From: Lingula anatina | Taxonomy: Eukaryota > Brachiopoda > Lingulata > Lingulida > Lingulidae | DNA length: 64,000 nucleotides | NCBI RefSeq assembly: GCF_001039355.2 | Contig: NW_019775789.1 | Location: 105,756-169,755 of the forward strand | Direction of reading: 5' to 3' | Shown: in pieces, positions 57,021 to 63,399 of the stretch | Layout: every line of letters begins with the position of its first letter | How positions within the stretch are numbered: position 1 is the first letter of the stretch | Made by a program: the position numbers and the translations under genes | The notes under the pieces: generated by a model | What the model was told of the DNA's origin: nothing | The model's database searches: none | The model's input: the letters and a program-made list of their open reading frames with translations, nothing else

Positions 57021-60000
57021 ATGAGAGAGAGAGAGAATGTGTGTGTGCATATATGAGTGACAGAGCAAGAGAGAGAAGGGAGATACTTTTCTTATGCATG
57101 TGTGTTCTTATGTGTCAGAGAGAGAGAGAGAGAGAGAGAGTAATGTGTGCATTTATGTATGTGTTTGTGTGTATGTCTGTCTGGGTGAGAGAGAGACAAA
57201 CATACAGACAAACAGAGAGAGGACTAACCTGGACATATAGTTGCAGCAGGATGATCACATTGGCAATTCCGTACATTGAACACAGTATCAGCGGGACACT
57301 CAAGCACCCGGCCATATTGGTCCTTATCAGCATATTCTGCAAACTTCTGACACTTGGTTCCAGGATAGATGTAGTAGACATTGTTGTCTCCCTCAGCATC
57401 TCTCAGAGTACAGGCTCTATCTGGGAACAGTAAGGGAAAAATGTCATACAGTTAAACAAGGAGACAGACCTCTATGGATTGAATATACACACAGGTGCCA
57501 CTTGAAATCAAACACAACGTTTCACTTACCAGTTGGAATTTTTTGCGTGGTTGTAGAAGTTTTATGTGTGGTTGTAGAAGGAGTACTCTTGGTCGTAGTC
57601 TTTGTGGTTGTAGAAGTTGTAGTACTCTTGGTTGTAGAAGTGGTTGTGCTTTTTGTAGTGGATGTTGTACTGCTTGGCACCGCCACAGGTCTGATGGCCA
57701 TTCTTGTAGATTCTAAAGAGTACCACACTCCCTTGAAAGTCTTCCAATAAATGCCATCAGGGTAGTTGGCCTGGTAGGGCCCTTTTCTTTTGCCATTCCC
57801 ATTGAGGTTTGCCTCCGTGTCCTTGCTGAACCACCAGCTGCCATGATGCTTTGCTGCCATTTTGTTGCAGTCTCGATCTTTGGTGCAGAACTTCATGTTT
57901 CTGGCACCAACAAAGGAGTCCCCTGTAATTAAAGATACAAAAGAATGTTTGAAATCATTTTGTCATTTTTTTGTCAACTTAGATGGGGATGGTTATTTTG
58001 TTGCAGTTACCATTTCTGCTTTATGTTTCTGGTGGCAATGAATGAAATGAAATGATATCAATAGAATAGCAAGGAAATACTTCCTTCTAAAAAATAGATA
58101 TTTGATCATCCTGTTGCATGTATTCAAATGAAAAACATGAAACATATAATAAATTCACATTTCCTGAAAAAGAACTTTGAACCAAACATAAGGTATTATG
58201 ATTATTTTAGAGATGAAATTACCAATGGTTCCATTGCGCATCTTTCCCACAGAAAGCCTGTATCCATTGCTGGCATTGCCCACTGAGAAATTAGAAAAGA
58301 TGGCATATCCACTGTGACCTGTGAAATCCTTGAGGTCTACTCGTATGTCATAGATGCGACCGTTCTTCTTTGGGTTGGTCATTTGGTAGAGGTTGTCCAG
58401 ACCTGATAAGGTGGGCAAAAATACCCCAAATGAATTAGACTGCTTTGTAGGTATATGGTGGTATTAGTGAAAGGAATAACTCACTTCATGGTTAAAAACT
58501 AAATTTGTAGGATTCAAAATCATGTTAAGCAATGAACAAGATTTAATAATGATGGTACAGTTGCATTTCAATAACACGTGATAAAATTATATTGTTTAAA
58601 TTTCCATGTGTAATATGTATATTGCATATATCAAAATGAAGAGATTTTTTATGAATTTACATAGTGTCTTGAATTACGTATGTAAATTGTGTTTCCAAGT
58701 AAAAAGTCTTATTAAAATAATTTTTAAACTATAAAAGATAAATAAACTTCATGCTCACCCCACCAGAATTCAAACCCCAGTTGTCCAAAGCCCCCGACAT
58801 AATGCCTCATGTCTTGATAGAAGTCCAATGAATTCTGAACACTGGTCTCTCGTTTTTGGATCAACTGGAAATGGAAGATGTGAAACAAACTTTTATTTTT
58901 AGCTAGCTTGACCAATATTTAAGACATTTTATTTGTTATGTATCTGTATGGTTTTTGATATTATGTGAGAAGACAAGTTGATATCAGGGGCAAATCCAGA
59001 GATATTTTCTAACCGTCTTCCATATTACTTATTTCATATTGTTAATTCATCCTCTATTTTTGACCGTCTTCTCACAGAAAAAAAAAAAAAATCATATGCC
59101 TATGTAAACTTAAACTTCTGACCGTCTTCTGGAAGACCCAGAATATGGCCTACATTTGCCCCTGGATATATTTGACAAACAATGGCCTTGGCCTGGTTAT
59201 GTACTGAACTGCAGAGAGAGAGAGAGAGAGAGAGAGAGGAGGGGGAGGAGAGAGACTACTGACCAGCCAGCCTCCATCTGGACCCTCCATGTCACAGTAG
59301 GCGGCCATTTCACACGTCCCCACAGTGAAGTTATAGATGCCAGAGTAAGGGATACCAGCCTGGCAGAGATCAGTACAGTCTATGGGGGGCTTAGACGCTG
59401 GAATAATAATAATAATAATAATGAAATGATAATAATATATAAATGCAATTTGCTACATTAAGCATAAAGCAATTGACCAGCAGATTTGGCATCAGACAAG
59501 TAAAAATAATACTTTCTGAAGTTTTTTGGTGAAATTGAATTAACAGATATTTTATCTGCTGTTTAAGCTAGCGGTATGTATGTTTCCATAACCCATAGAT
59601 ATCATCCGCAGGACATAATTGTATGATTTAGACAATTTGGACTATTTTTCAGAGGTCTTTTTAACCAACTAACCAATTTGCTGAGAAGTTTCAAGTGTAG
59701 ACTGCCAATCTTACCTGGACACTGGACATTGGTCATCAGATCACAGTGACAGGTTTTCACATTGAATCTCATACGTGCCGGACAAGCAAGAACTCTTCCC
59801 GATGGGGAGTTCTTGGCCCATTGCACAAATTTGGTACACTGGGACCCTGGGTAGATGATGTATTCATTTTGCCACTTGTCTGTGCACTTGTTCTTGGGTG
59901 TTTCTGAAGATAGAATATTTTGGTTTGAATTTTATGTCTGTTAAAGACACGTGAATAATTGTTTTTATTGACTTTTTTGTCTTTTTTTTTTTTTTGGATG

Positions 60001-62668
60001 ATAGAATGTTTTGATTTATATTGACTGTTAGCTTTCATTTGGTGTTTCTGGTGAAAGTTGTAAAAATTAAAAATCCTCAAAAAGTAATCCGCAATTTCTC
60101 ATCACATTTAGACCACTTGAAAAAATATTATAGGATATATGTTTTAATTGTGCTTCAGTTAAAGCCAAGATGGACTGTTGTTTTGATTAATTGCCTTTTC
60201 TGGATTATTTTTATGACAGAATGTTTTGATATGTATTGACTGCTAGCTGAAAAGTATGAGATAAGTGTGACAATTCTTGGTTTGGATATTTTTCTTTGCA
60301 GCTGTTTTTGGGTGTTTCCAAATTCCAAGTATTAGATTTGAGTGCCTGTTTATACATGTAACTTGCAGGCAATATACACAATTTTTGGTCTGGATATATT
60401 ATTCATATTGCTGATGAAATTTCCACTTGTGTATCATAAGTATCATATTTGTTGGTGACATGTTAAAAAATTTTATAAACTTCTCAACTAAATCTTTTTT
60501 TTTTTGGAAAAATGATAATAAATAAATAAATAAATAAATATTGCAAGCTATCTATTAGCCAAATGACAGTGTGACTTGGATTATCAAGTTTACATACAAT
60601 TTATTGTTCTGAAAAAGGTTCAGAACTTAATCTTTTTTGTCATAAAAAGCAATTTACCTGTAAACATATTGTGGATTAATTTTTTACAAAGTATATAGTG
60701 AAAATACATGCTTGTCAAATAATAATAATCATAATAATAATTTAATCAAAAGGAGAGGGGGAATTGGTTCTTACCTGCCCAGCTCAGGTGAGCCAACACC
60801 AGCAGTGTAGCAATGGTGGTCAACCTTGTGGTCATCATGACGCTGTACTACCGAGTGTTTTAATTAACTCAGATTCTGCTCTATGTAGATGGAGTGTGGC
60901 TTTAATTGAGGCCACTGATTATAATTGGTTATCCGAGTTTCTGTTTACACTACACAAAAGCTTTTTAACAAACCTGGTTCACAGCAGTTTGCAACAAATT
61001 AACATGCATTACACTGTTTATATGATTTCATATTGCCTTTGGTTTTTAAAAATTTCACCAGAATGAGACAACAAAAGAAAATGATTGATAATTTTTTGTA
61101 AGTGTATCATTAAATGGGCTTGAGGTTTTTGTTTGTTTGACGGTAATGAGGAACATTGAGAAAAAATACTTTTGTTCCAGACAGTTTTGATATGATGCTA
61201 AATATATCCTCATATTTTCAAAAAAATAAAATAAAATAAGTAAATAAATGAATAAATAAGTATGTAAAATAGATAAAATAAAATGGTACAGACCAGGAGA
61301 GGTCCAGGGAAATCTGCTTTAACCAGTGTAAATGTTCCTGAAGGTTCTGCATTATCATTGTCATCAGATCAAGGTGTGGCAGATACCTCAATATTTATAT
61401 CCACTGTCAGTATCTATATTTATATCAAATGCCTATCTGATGATATGCATTATTAATTGGCAGCAAAATTCTTGCAGTTGATCCCAAAGTTGCAAATTCT
61501 AGCAAAAATTTATTACATGCCGTTTGTCTGTATTCCATCTGCATGTCTGTCTGGTTGTCTGTCTGTCTGTCTGGCTGGTTGACTGTCTGTATTTTATCTG
61601 TCTGTCTGTCTGTCTGTATGTATGGCTGTCTGTATACACTCTATCTGTTACTCTGTCAGTGTGCCTCTGTATCAACAATTTCAAATGTGTCAAATTCTTC
61701 TTAATGTAGTAATTATTTTGCATGTTGCCCATATAACTGCCATAGCATTATTCCAATATTGTTATATTTTGTGTTTGCAGCAGAAACCTTGACCCCAAGA
61801 AAGGGCAGCCATATGTTCAGTCCAGCTGGTATCCCTACCAAAGGCAGGCATATGTATGGGTAAGGGATTACATCATATGGTTAAAATATTAAAAATATTC
61901 ATTTATTATTTATTTATTTATTTTCAGGCATTTATTCATTTATTTCTGCTTATTCATAATTGTTTAAAATGTGATTTTATATGTGAGTGTTATAAGCATA
62001 AAACAGACAGGAACATCAAGGAATATGATTCCTTAAGTTCAAATAAAGAAGAGTAAGGCAAAATTGTATGCTTCACATTCAAACTTTTTATTTTATTTTT
62101 TGTGTAAGATATCTTGTCGTTGAAGACATCTTGAAATATTGGTTACTCACCTACTTGTTTTGACAAATACAAAAGTGAAGCATGCTTTTTTTTTTTTTTT
62201 TTTTTTTGCTTTTAGATAACTCTCAGTTGTCATTCCCTGGAAAAAGTAAACTATTAATGACATATTTGTTATATCCGGAAAAATTAACCTATTAATGACA
62301 TATTTGTTGTTTTCCAGTCGTGATCCATCCCCTCCAATCTCAGAAGCTTCCACAGCCAGAAGTGGCAGACGGCCACCAGGTGGTGCTCATGTTTTGGCAG
62401 CCACGGCTCCTCTTGCTAAAGTAGAGCAGACAACTTACAGAAAACAGGGCAGCAATCCTGGTAACTATGGCAACAGGACTTGGACAGCAGGGGAAAGAAT
62501 GGAAGGGGATGAATCAGAGGTATTTATTTTAATAATTAAAATTATTATTATTATTATTTTGTTAACTTAAGTTGCTATAGGTCTTTGCTTAGCAGTTATC
62601 TACCTAACCATTAGCTGTAGTGTGAAAAAGGTCTGAATTAGTGATGGATTTGGTTTAACTGATGTAAT

Positions 62669-62708
<40 letters not shown>

Positions 62709-63399
62709 ATTGGAGAGGGCTAGATAAGAGGGGTGAGAAAACCTTAAAACTCTGAATCTTATATCAGCACTTCTGCACAGTTTGCAATAATTTATTAAAA
62801 AAACCCAGACTTGCCTATCCCTGGGGTAATGTTTAACTGTCAAGTTAAAATTCTACAACTCATGTTTTAGGAGGACACCTACCGTCCCCCTACAGCTGAC
62901 CCTGCTGACCAGAGAGGTCACGTGTGGCAGCTCCCAGAGGACTCTGATGCCAGCACCATGGCTAGCTGGTCACGGCCCAGGAAGAATGGTAGGTGGCCTT
63001 CGCAATATTCTGTCTCTTTTTTAACTTAATTGGAGTCAATTTTATTTATTTATTTATAATTTTTTTTATTGTTTATATCACAGATAAGTGTTTAGTGTAT
63101 ATTTCAGCTCATATTGTGAATATAAAATATCTGCATTGTGTGCATTATACTTTCTTGAGCTTTAAAGAGTTGGATTTTCATTTGAAATTGAAGAGTTTTG
63201 TTATTCTGGTAGATGCATAGTTGAAGAGTTTTTTTTGTAAGAAAATATGCTTTGGGGTTCAAATATACTATTACATAATGCTGTAAAAGGGAAATGAAGC
63301 TTGATATTTGAATGGAATTGATAATATGACAATGTCAGATATTCTTTTAATCCTTTTATTACAGTTCCAAAGAAAAGAGACACTCATCCAGCCTACTGA
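18087..63399 (+). CDS. C8orf34: C8orf34 orthologue, RIIa-like docking-domain protein (18 exons)
   Basis: Exons: 18087-18149, 18681-18773, 19125-19182, 19500-19580, 19832-19957, 21359-21528, 21693-21850, 22268-22425, 22826-22893, 23300-23361, 23647-23738, 24099-24239, 25117-25211, 25518-25551, 61781-61859, 62318-62519, 62871-62988, 63365-63399. They total 1833 nt, 610 residues, with all phases matching. Residues 1-52 form an RIIa/DPY30-like dimerisation-docking fold (YLERHKIGALFEELMSKII, then DDPIYFLIKVL). Later landmarks recall human C8orf34: a YEKPW block, a DFDELW block, AEPQVRVSICARCAR, and an acidic DEFESVSQVSGP segment. The domain suggests binding of A-kinase-anchoring-type helices; the protein's role is otherwise poorly known. 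Intron 1 uses a GC donor (GAG|GCAAGT). Intron 14 (25552-61780) is about 36.2 kb and contains five complete genes on the other strand. The stop codon is at 63397-63399. Confidence 0.88.
19958..21358 (+). other. C8orf34 intron with a duplicated block and T/G homopolymers
   Basis: This intron holds no exon that I can support. A block of about 95 bp is present twice (about 20286-20385 and 20512-20605), sharing GGATTAATGACTAACAAA-type and AACAATTTCTGCATGGTTTA-type stretches. A T-run followed directly by a G-run sits at about 20779-20818. Confidence 0.55.
23945..23994. repeat. (GA)n microsatellite
   Basis: About 25 GA copies follow a short CA tract in the C8orf34 intron between 23738 and 24099. 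The sequence on either side (GACATCACATTTTAGTCAC) is itself duplicated at about 23885 and 24034. Confidence 0.9.
26778..29364 (-). CDS. Gene A: secreted CBM14-FReD protein with Thr-rich mucin-like tail
   Basis: Exons (minus): 29364-29304, 28991-28809, 28441-28308, 28056-27951, 27704-27525, 27247-26778; 1134 nt, 377 residues. Residues 1-20 are a signal peptide (MGSVWFAVVSVLVLVQLSFA). Residues 21-81 are a CBM14/peritrophin-A-like chitin-binding domain with cysteine spacing C-x15-C-x17-C-x10-C-x1-C-x7-C. Residues 85-302 are a fibrinogen C-terminal domain (GIYNFTV, FEFWWG, HHGGWWYS, SNLNGNG, IRPM). The last 75 residues are almost all Thr, Ser, Lys and Pro, a likely O-glycosylated stalk. Both canonical second-disulfide cysteines of the FReD are missing, and so is the replacement pair seen in genes B-D. 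The predicted role is a secreted chitin/acetylated-glycan-binding lectin, inferred from the two domains. A TATA-like box lies 52 bp upstream of the start codon. Confidence 0.88.
26800..27005 (-). repeat. Thr-codon tandem repeat in the gene A tail
   Basis: Near-repeats of short Thr-rich coding words (TTKSTTTS, STTHKSTS) are encoded here by ACN-rich DNA. The opposite strand therefore shows an artefactual Val-rich open frame. A similar coding repeat is found in the linker of gene E (57540-57680). Confidence 0.7.
28069..28265. repeat. (ATT)n and (GA)n microsatellites in gene A intron 3
   Basis: An (ATT)n tract at about 28069-28137 is followed by interrupted (GA)n to 28265, about 45 bp from the splice donor of the first FReD exon. 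GA/GT arrays occupy the matching intron position in genes B, C, D and the first unit of E. Confidence 0.8.
29407..29416 (-). promoter_or_regulatory. TATA-like box of gene A
   Basis: On the minus strand the sequence reads TATATATTAG, about 50 bp upstream of the gene A start codon. The same decamer occurs at the same distance before the starts of genes B (35627-35636) and C (45269-45278). It implies a very short 5' leader. Gene D, with its unrelated promoter, lacks it. Confidence 0.55.
31226..35584 (-). CDS. Gene B: secreted CBM14-FReD protein (chimeric paralogue)
   Basis: Exons (minus): 35584-35524, 34053-33862, 33331-33198, 32819-32714, 32024-31845, 31473-31226; 921 nt, 306 residues. The signal peptide (residues 1-20) is identical to that of gene A. 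The CBM14-like domain (21-84, starting DAVMKNSCTVSSGNVY) and the FReD (86-306) instead match genes C and D. The FReD has the first disulfide pair (DCVDL ... YCDM), lacks the canonical second pair, and carries a new C-x5-C (FCTRDADC). There is no Thr-rich tail; the protein ends at LKPLHT. Intron 1 keeps half of an A-type CBM14 exon at 34861-34927. Intron 4 (between exons 32819-32714 and 32024-31845) holds a 166-bp mobile element. A minus-strand AATAAA at 30777-30782 is a likely poly(A) signal, conserved in C and D. Confidence 0.87.
32150..32315. mobile_element. 166-bp MITE (CAGGGGCGGAT family) in gene B, 5-bp TSD
   Basis: The ends are CAGGAGCGGAT and ATCCGCCCTG, flanked by the direct repeat GAGGT (32145-32149 and 32316-32320). 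Paralogous gene D has the uninterrupted target GGTAGAGGTTCTG near 47566-47578, giving a precise empty site. The interior contains the short palindromic word GTCTTCTGGAAGACGGTC. It is non-coding and non-autonomous. Related copies are at 53034-53201 and 58985-59164. Confidence 0.85.
33030..33150. repeat. (GA)n/(GT)n microsatellite in gene B intron 3
   Basis: Purine and GT dinucleotide arrays lie about 50-170 bp downstream of the donor of exon 33331-33198 on the transcribed minus strand. The homologous tract in gene C is at about 42400-42490. Confidence 0.8.
34861..34927 (-). pseudogene. Half CBM14 exon, A-type, in gene B intron 1
   Basis: An acceptor (CTATAG) is followed by an open A-type start of a CBM14 domain (KNSCMDKWHNVYVIYPGSQC). 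It is cut off at the codon after the second cysteine and fused to unrelated intron sequence shared with gene D (GGTAAAAGTTG). There is no donor; inclusion would give a stop after about 37 exon codons. It is a leftover of the recombination that gave B its 5' end. Confidence 0.8.
34938..34987. repeat. (AAAT)n microsatellite
   Basis: About twelve tetranucleotide copies lie directly upstream (minus sense) of the half exon. The matching tract in gene C is at 44630-44670, and gene A has a shorter interrupted form near 29010-29030. Confidence 0.85.
35637..36568. other. B-C spacer, homologous to the A-B and C-D spacers
   Basis: No gene is visible. The sequence is alignable by eye with 29417-30776 and 45279-46247 (for example the words TTATGCTTGATATGGA and GACATCTCAG), showing that the spacers were copied together with the genes. 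It includes an (AT)n tract near 36105-36120, longer in the C-D spacer (about 45765-45800). Confidence 0.7.
36569..36574 (-). terminator. Likely poly(A) signal of gene C
   Basis: AATAAA on the minus strand lies about 380 bp past the gene C stop, in a context (CTATAAGAAATAAAAAGAAAC) shared with gene D (46248-46253) and nearly with gene B (30777-30782). Conservation across the three paralogues supports it as the functional signal. Confidence 0.5.
36955..45226 (-). CDS. Gene C: secreted CBM14-FReD protein, interrupted in introns by two mobile elements
   Basis: Exons (minus): 45226-45166, 43721-43530, 42681-42548, 42196-42091, 41428-41249, 37220-36955; 939 nt, 312 residues. The A-type signal peptide (MGSVWFAVVSLLVLVQLSFV) is followed by a CBM14-like domain (residues 21-84) and an FReD (86-312) with FCTKDADC in place of the canonical second disulfide. 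The C-terminus is extended by a few residues (TSREIPP) compared with gene B. Its last intron holds a 3.66-kb Tc1/mariner-type element, and the intron between exons 42196-42091 and 41428-41249 holds a 195-bp element. All splice sites and frames remain intact, so the gene should still be functional. The long A-run near 43010-43067 and the ambiguous base at 43003 mark a difficult assembly point in intron 2. Confidence 0.86.
38204..38416. mobile_element. 213-bp MITE-like insertion nested in the transposon
   Basis: The ends CAGAGGCGGATCCAG and ATCCGCCACTG resemble the CAGGGGCGGAT element family, but the interior (G- and C-homopolymers) differs. Flanks ATGAG/GTGAG suggest a 5-bp duplication with one mismatch. 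It sits just inside the left inverted repeat of the larger element. Confidence 0.55.
39030..39990 (+). pseudogene. Degenerate Tc1-like (DD34E) transposase
   Basis: Read across stops and frameshifts, the plus strand shows a helix-turn-helix-like start (QTAIARQLNVS, then an in-frame TAG at 39147) and a first catalytic motif TDEAGFEFHHRDG near 39460. A VWDGFHSGAKT/IDGN block lies near 39590-39640, the second-Asp motif QDDNARPHHA near 39725-39752, and the terminal LPWP ... NSIENQW motif near 39795-39845. The D-to-E spacing is about 34 residues, as in Tc1 elements. Several stops and at least two frameshifts make it inactive. Confidence 0.85.
41823..42017. mobile_element. 195-bp MITE with 8-bp target duplication in gene C
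   Basis: It is flanked by CACAGACT at 41815-41822 and 42018-42025. Its ends are imperfect inverted repeats: CATTTCCAGAGATTTAGATC against the reverse complement CATTCCCACAGATTTTAGATC. A CCTGGGGGAGTC/GACTCCCCAGG pair lies further in. Gene D lacks the insert at the homologous intron site near 47820. An 8-bp duplication is typical of hAT elements; the assignment is inference. Confidence 0.75.
43009..43067. repeat. Poly(A) tract in gene C intron 2
   Basis: A near-continuous A-run with one C follows an ambiguous base at 43003. Gene B has a shorter A-run at the homologous place (about 33378-33400). To its left the sequence matches the gene D intron, to its right gene B, so an assembly join or a conversion boundary here is possible. 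Confidence 0.7.
44548..44614 (-). pseudogene. Half CBM14 exon, A-type, in gene C intron 1
   Basis: This is the same truncated exon as in gene B, with the same breakpoint after GGTAAAAGTTG and the same acceptor. The sharing of this scar shows that B and C descend from one recombination event followed by duplication. Confidence 0.8.
46641..50728 (-). CDS. Gene D: secreted CBM14-FReD protein with its own signal peptide
   Basis: Exons (minus): 50728-50671, 49245-49054, 48558-48425, 47996-47891, 47458-47279, 46906-46641; 936 nt, 311 residues. The signal peptide MASLGLVVVSVLLMTALVA differs from that of A, B and C, and its upstream region lacks their TATA context. The CBM14-like domain (residues 20-83) reads NSCTVSSGNMYVIYPGSNC, and the FReD (85-311) includes FCTKDADC and SNLNGNG. 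The body is very close to genes B and C and lacks their transposon insertions, so it serves as the empty-site reference. Intron 1 contains an extra open exon-like segment (see 49529-49839). The minus-strand poly(A) signal is at 46248-46253. Confidence 0.87.
48140..48300. repeat. (GT)n/(GA)n microsatellites in gene D intron 3
   Basis: Several GA and GT dinucleotide tracts are interrupted by a partial internal duplication (GAATCAAT..TG.CTGTGTTT-type words at about 48205 and 48300). They lie 120-280 bp past the donor of exon 48558-48425. Confidence 0.75.
49529..49839 (-). CDS. Candidate alternative 3'-terminal exon of gene D (short secreted peptide)
   Basis: On the minus strand an acceptor (TTTGACAG, just before EKWQKNAKAYEDQ) has the phase needed to join the gene D signal-peptide exon. 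From there the frame is open for 103 codons to a stop at about 49528-49530. An AATAAA-type hexamer lies roughly 150 bp further on (minus sense, near 49408). The product would be about 122 residues, basic, with one cysteine. No known domain is recognised. Genes B and C keep the first 50 bp or so, but with a one-base deletion in an A-run and a deletion of the rest, so only D could make it. It could also be non-coding. Confidence 0.35.
50729..54299. other. D-E spacer with degenerate repeats
   Basis: No exon is recognised. Words such as GGTGTGCCTGTTATACC, ACTGATGATAGTGATGATCTAA and GATTGGAAGTTTATCTTTTG recur many times at 51380-52180 and 53210-53650. The block AAATGTCTAGAGGTCAGG through ATAAAGTGCACT occurs at both about 52173 and 53656. 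The region is therefore a large diverged duplication (about 51190-52320 and 52920-53790) made of shorter tandem copies. It also carries one MITE (53034-53201). Confidence 0.65.
53034..53201. mobile_element. 168-bp MITE (CAGGGGCGGAT family), 5-bp TSD
   Basis: The ends are CAGGGGCGGATT and GGATCCGCCCCTG, flanked by TATGT at 53029-53033 and 53202-53206. The interior matches the copy in gene B (GTCTTCTAGAAGACGGTC; GTCGGAAGACGGTCAAAA). Confidence 0.85.
54300..60838 (-). CDS. Gene E: secreted protein with two CBM14-FReD units in one chain
   Basis: Exons (minus): 60838-60775, 59903-59715, 59397-59264, 58864-58759, 58402-58223, 57922-57530, 57420-57229, 56882-56749, 55766-55652, 55347-55180, 54568-54300; 1944 nt, 647 residues. 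The order is signal peptide 1-21, CBM14-like 22-84, FReD 86-306, Thr/Ser/Lys linker about 308-355, second CBM14-like 356-419, second FReD 421-647. Exon 57922-57530 ends with a good donor (CTG|GTAAGT) in phase 1. The next exon starts in the matching phase (G|AT, Asp), and no signal-peptide exon fits in the 109 bp between, so the two units form one protein. Unit 1 has the C-x5-C replacement (FCTKDRDC); unit 2 has none and is the most diverged (HGGWWFNKDNITANLNGN). The predicted role is a multivalent chitin/glycan-binding lectin, an inference from the domains. Confidence 0.87.
56110..56335. mobile_element. 226-bp fold-back MITE with TA target duplication
   Basis: Inverted repeats of about 60 bp (AAGGAACCGTTCATATGAAAA... 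and its counterpart ending GAACGGTCCCT, each containing CGCGGTATCTTGTGATCAC) are flanked by TA on both sides. It lies in the intron between exons 56882-56749 and 55766-55652 of gene E. It is non-coding, of the Tc1/mariner type judging by the TA duplication. Confidence 0.75.
56930..57145. repeat. (GT)n and (GA)n microsatellites in gene E
   Basis: Mixed dinucleotide arrays lie between the second CBM14 exon (57229) and the first exon of the second FReD (56882). They cause spurious open frames in this region. Confidence 0.75.
58985..59164. mobile_element. 180-bp MITE (CAGGGGCGGAT family, opposite orientation), 5-bp TSD
   Basis: The ends are CAGGGGCAAATCC and CATTTGCCCCTG, flanked by GATAT at 58980-58984 and 59165-59169. 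The interior is the reverse complement of the copies at 32150 and 53034 (GACCGTCTTCTGGAAGAC). It sits in the intron following the first FReD exon of gene E. Confidence 0.82.
60839..61780. other. Upstream region of gene E and end of the host intron
   Basis: It must contain the gene E promoter. I see no clear TATA box like that of A-C. A (CTGT)n-rich microsatellite lies at about 61555-61625. The acceptor TTTGCAG at 61774-61780 closes the C8orf34 intron. Confidence 0.5.
62671..62704. repeat. (GA)n microsatellite
   Basis: A GA run lies in the C8orf34 intron between 62519 and 62871. Confidence 0.9.

Larger units (their letters stand above)
25552..61780. other. 36.2-kb intron of the C8orf34 gene hosting a nested, antisense gene cluster
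   Basis: The donor at 25551/25552 (GATG|GTGAGT) and the acceptor at 61780 (TTTGCAG) join phase-1 codons and give an uninterrupted frame, so no exon of the host gene needs to lie between. All sequence from 26778 to 60838 is taken up by five tandem minus-strand genes (A-E), their spacers, and mobile elements. 25552-26777 and 60839-61780 hold no gene that I can see. The latter has a (CTGT)n-type microsatellite at about 61555-61625. Confidence 0.85.

Noticed and set aside
57502-57750. Val/Cys-rich open frames on the plus strand
   Set aside because: Mirror image of the Thr-rich linker of gene E.
61524-61732. Cys/Val-rich and Thr-Asp-Arg-rich frames on both strands
   Set aside because: Artefacts of a (CTGT)n microsatellite.
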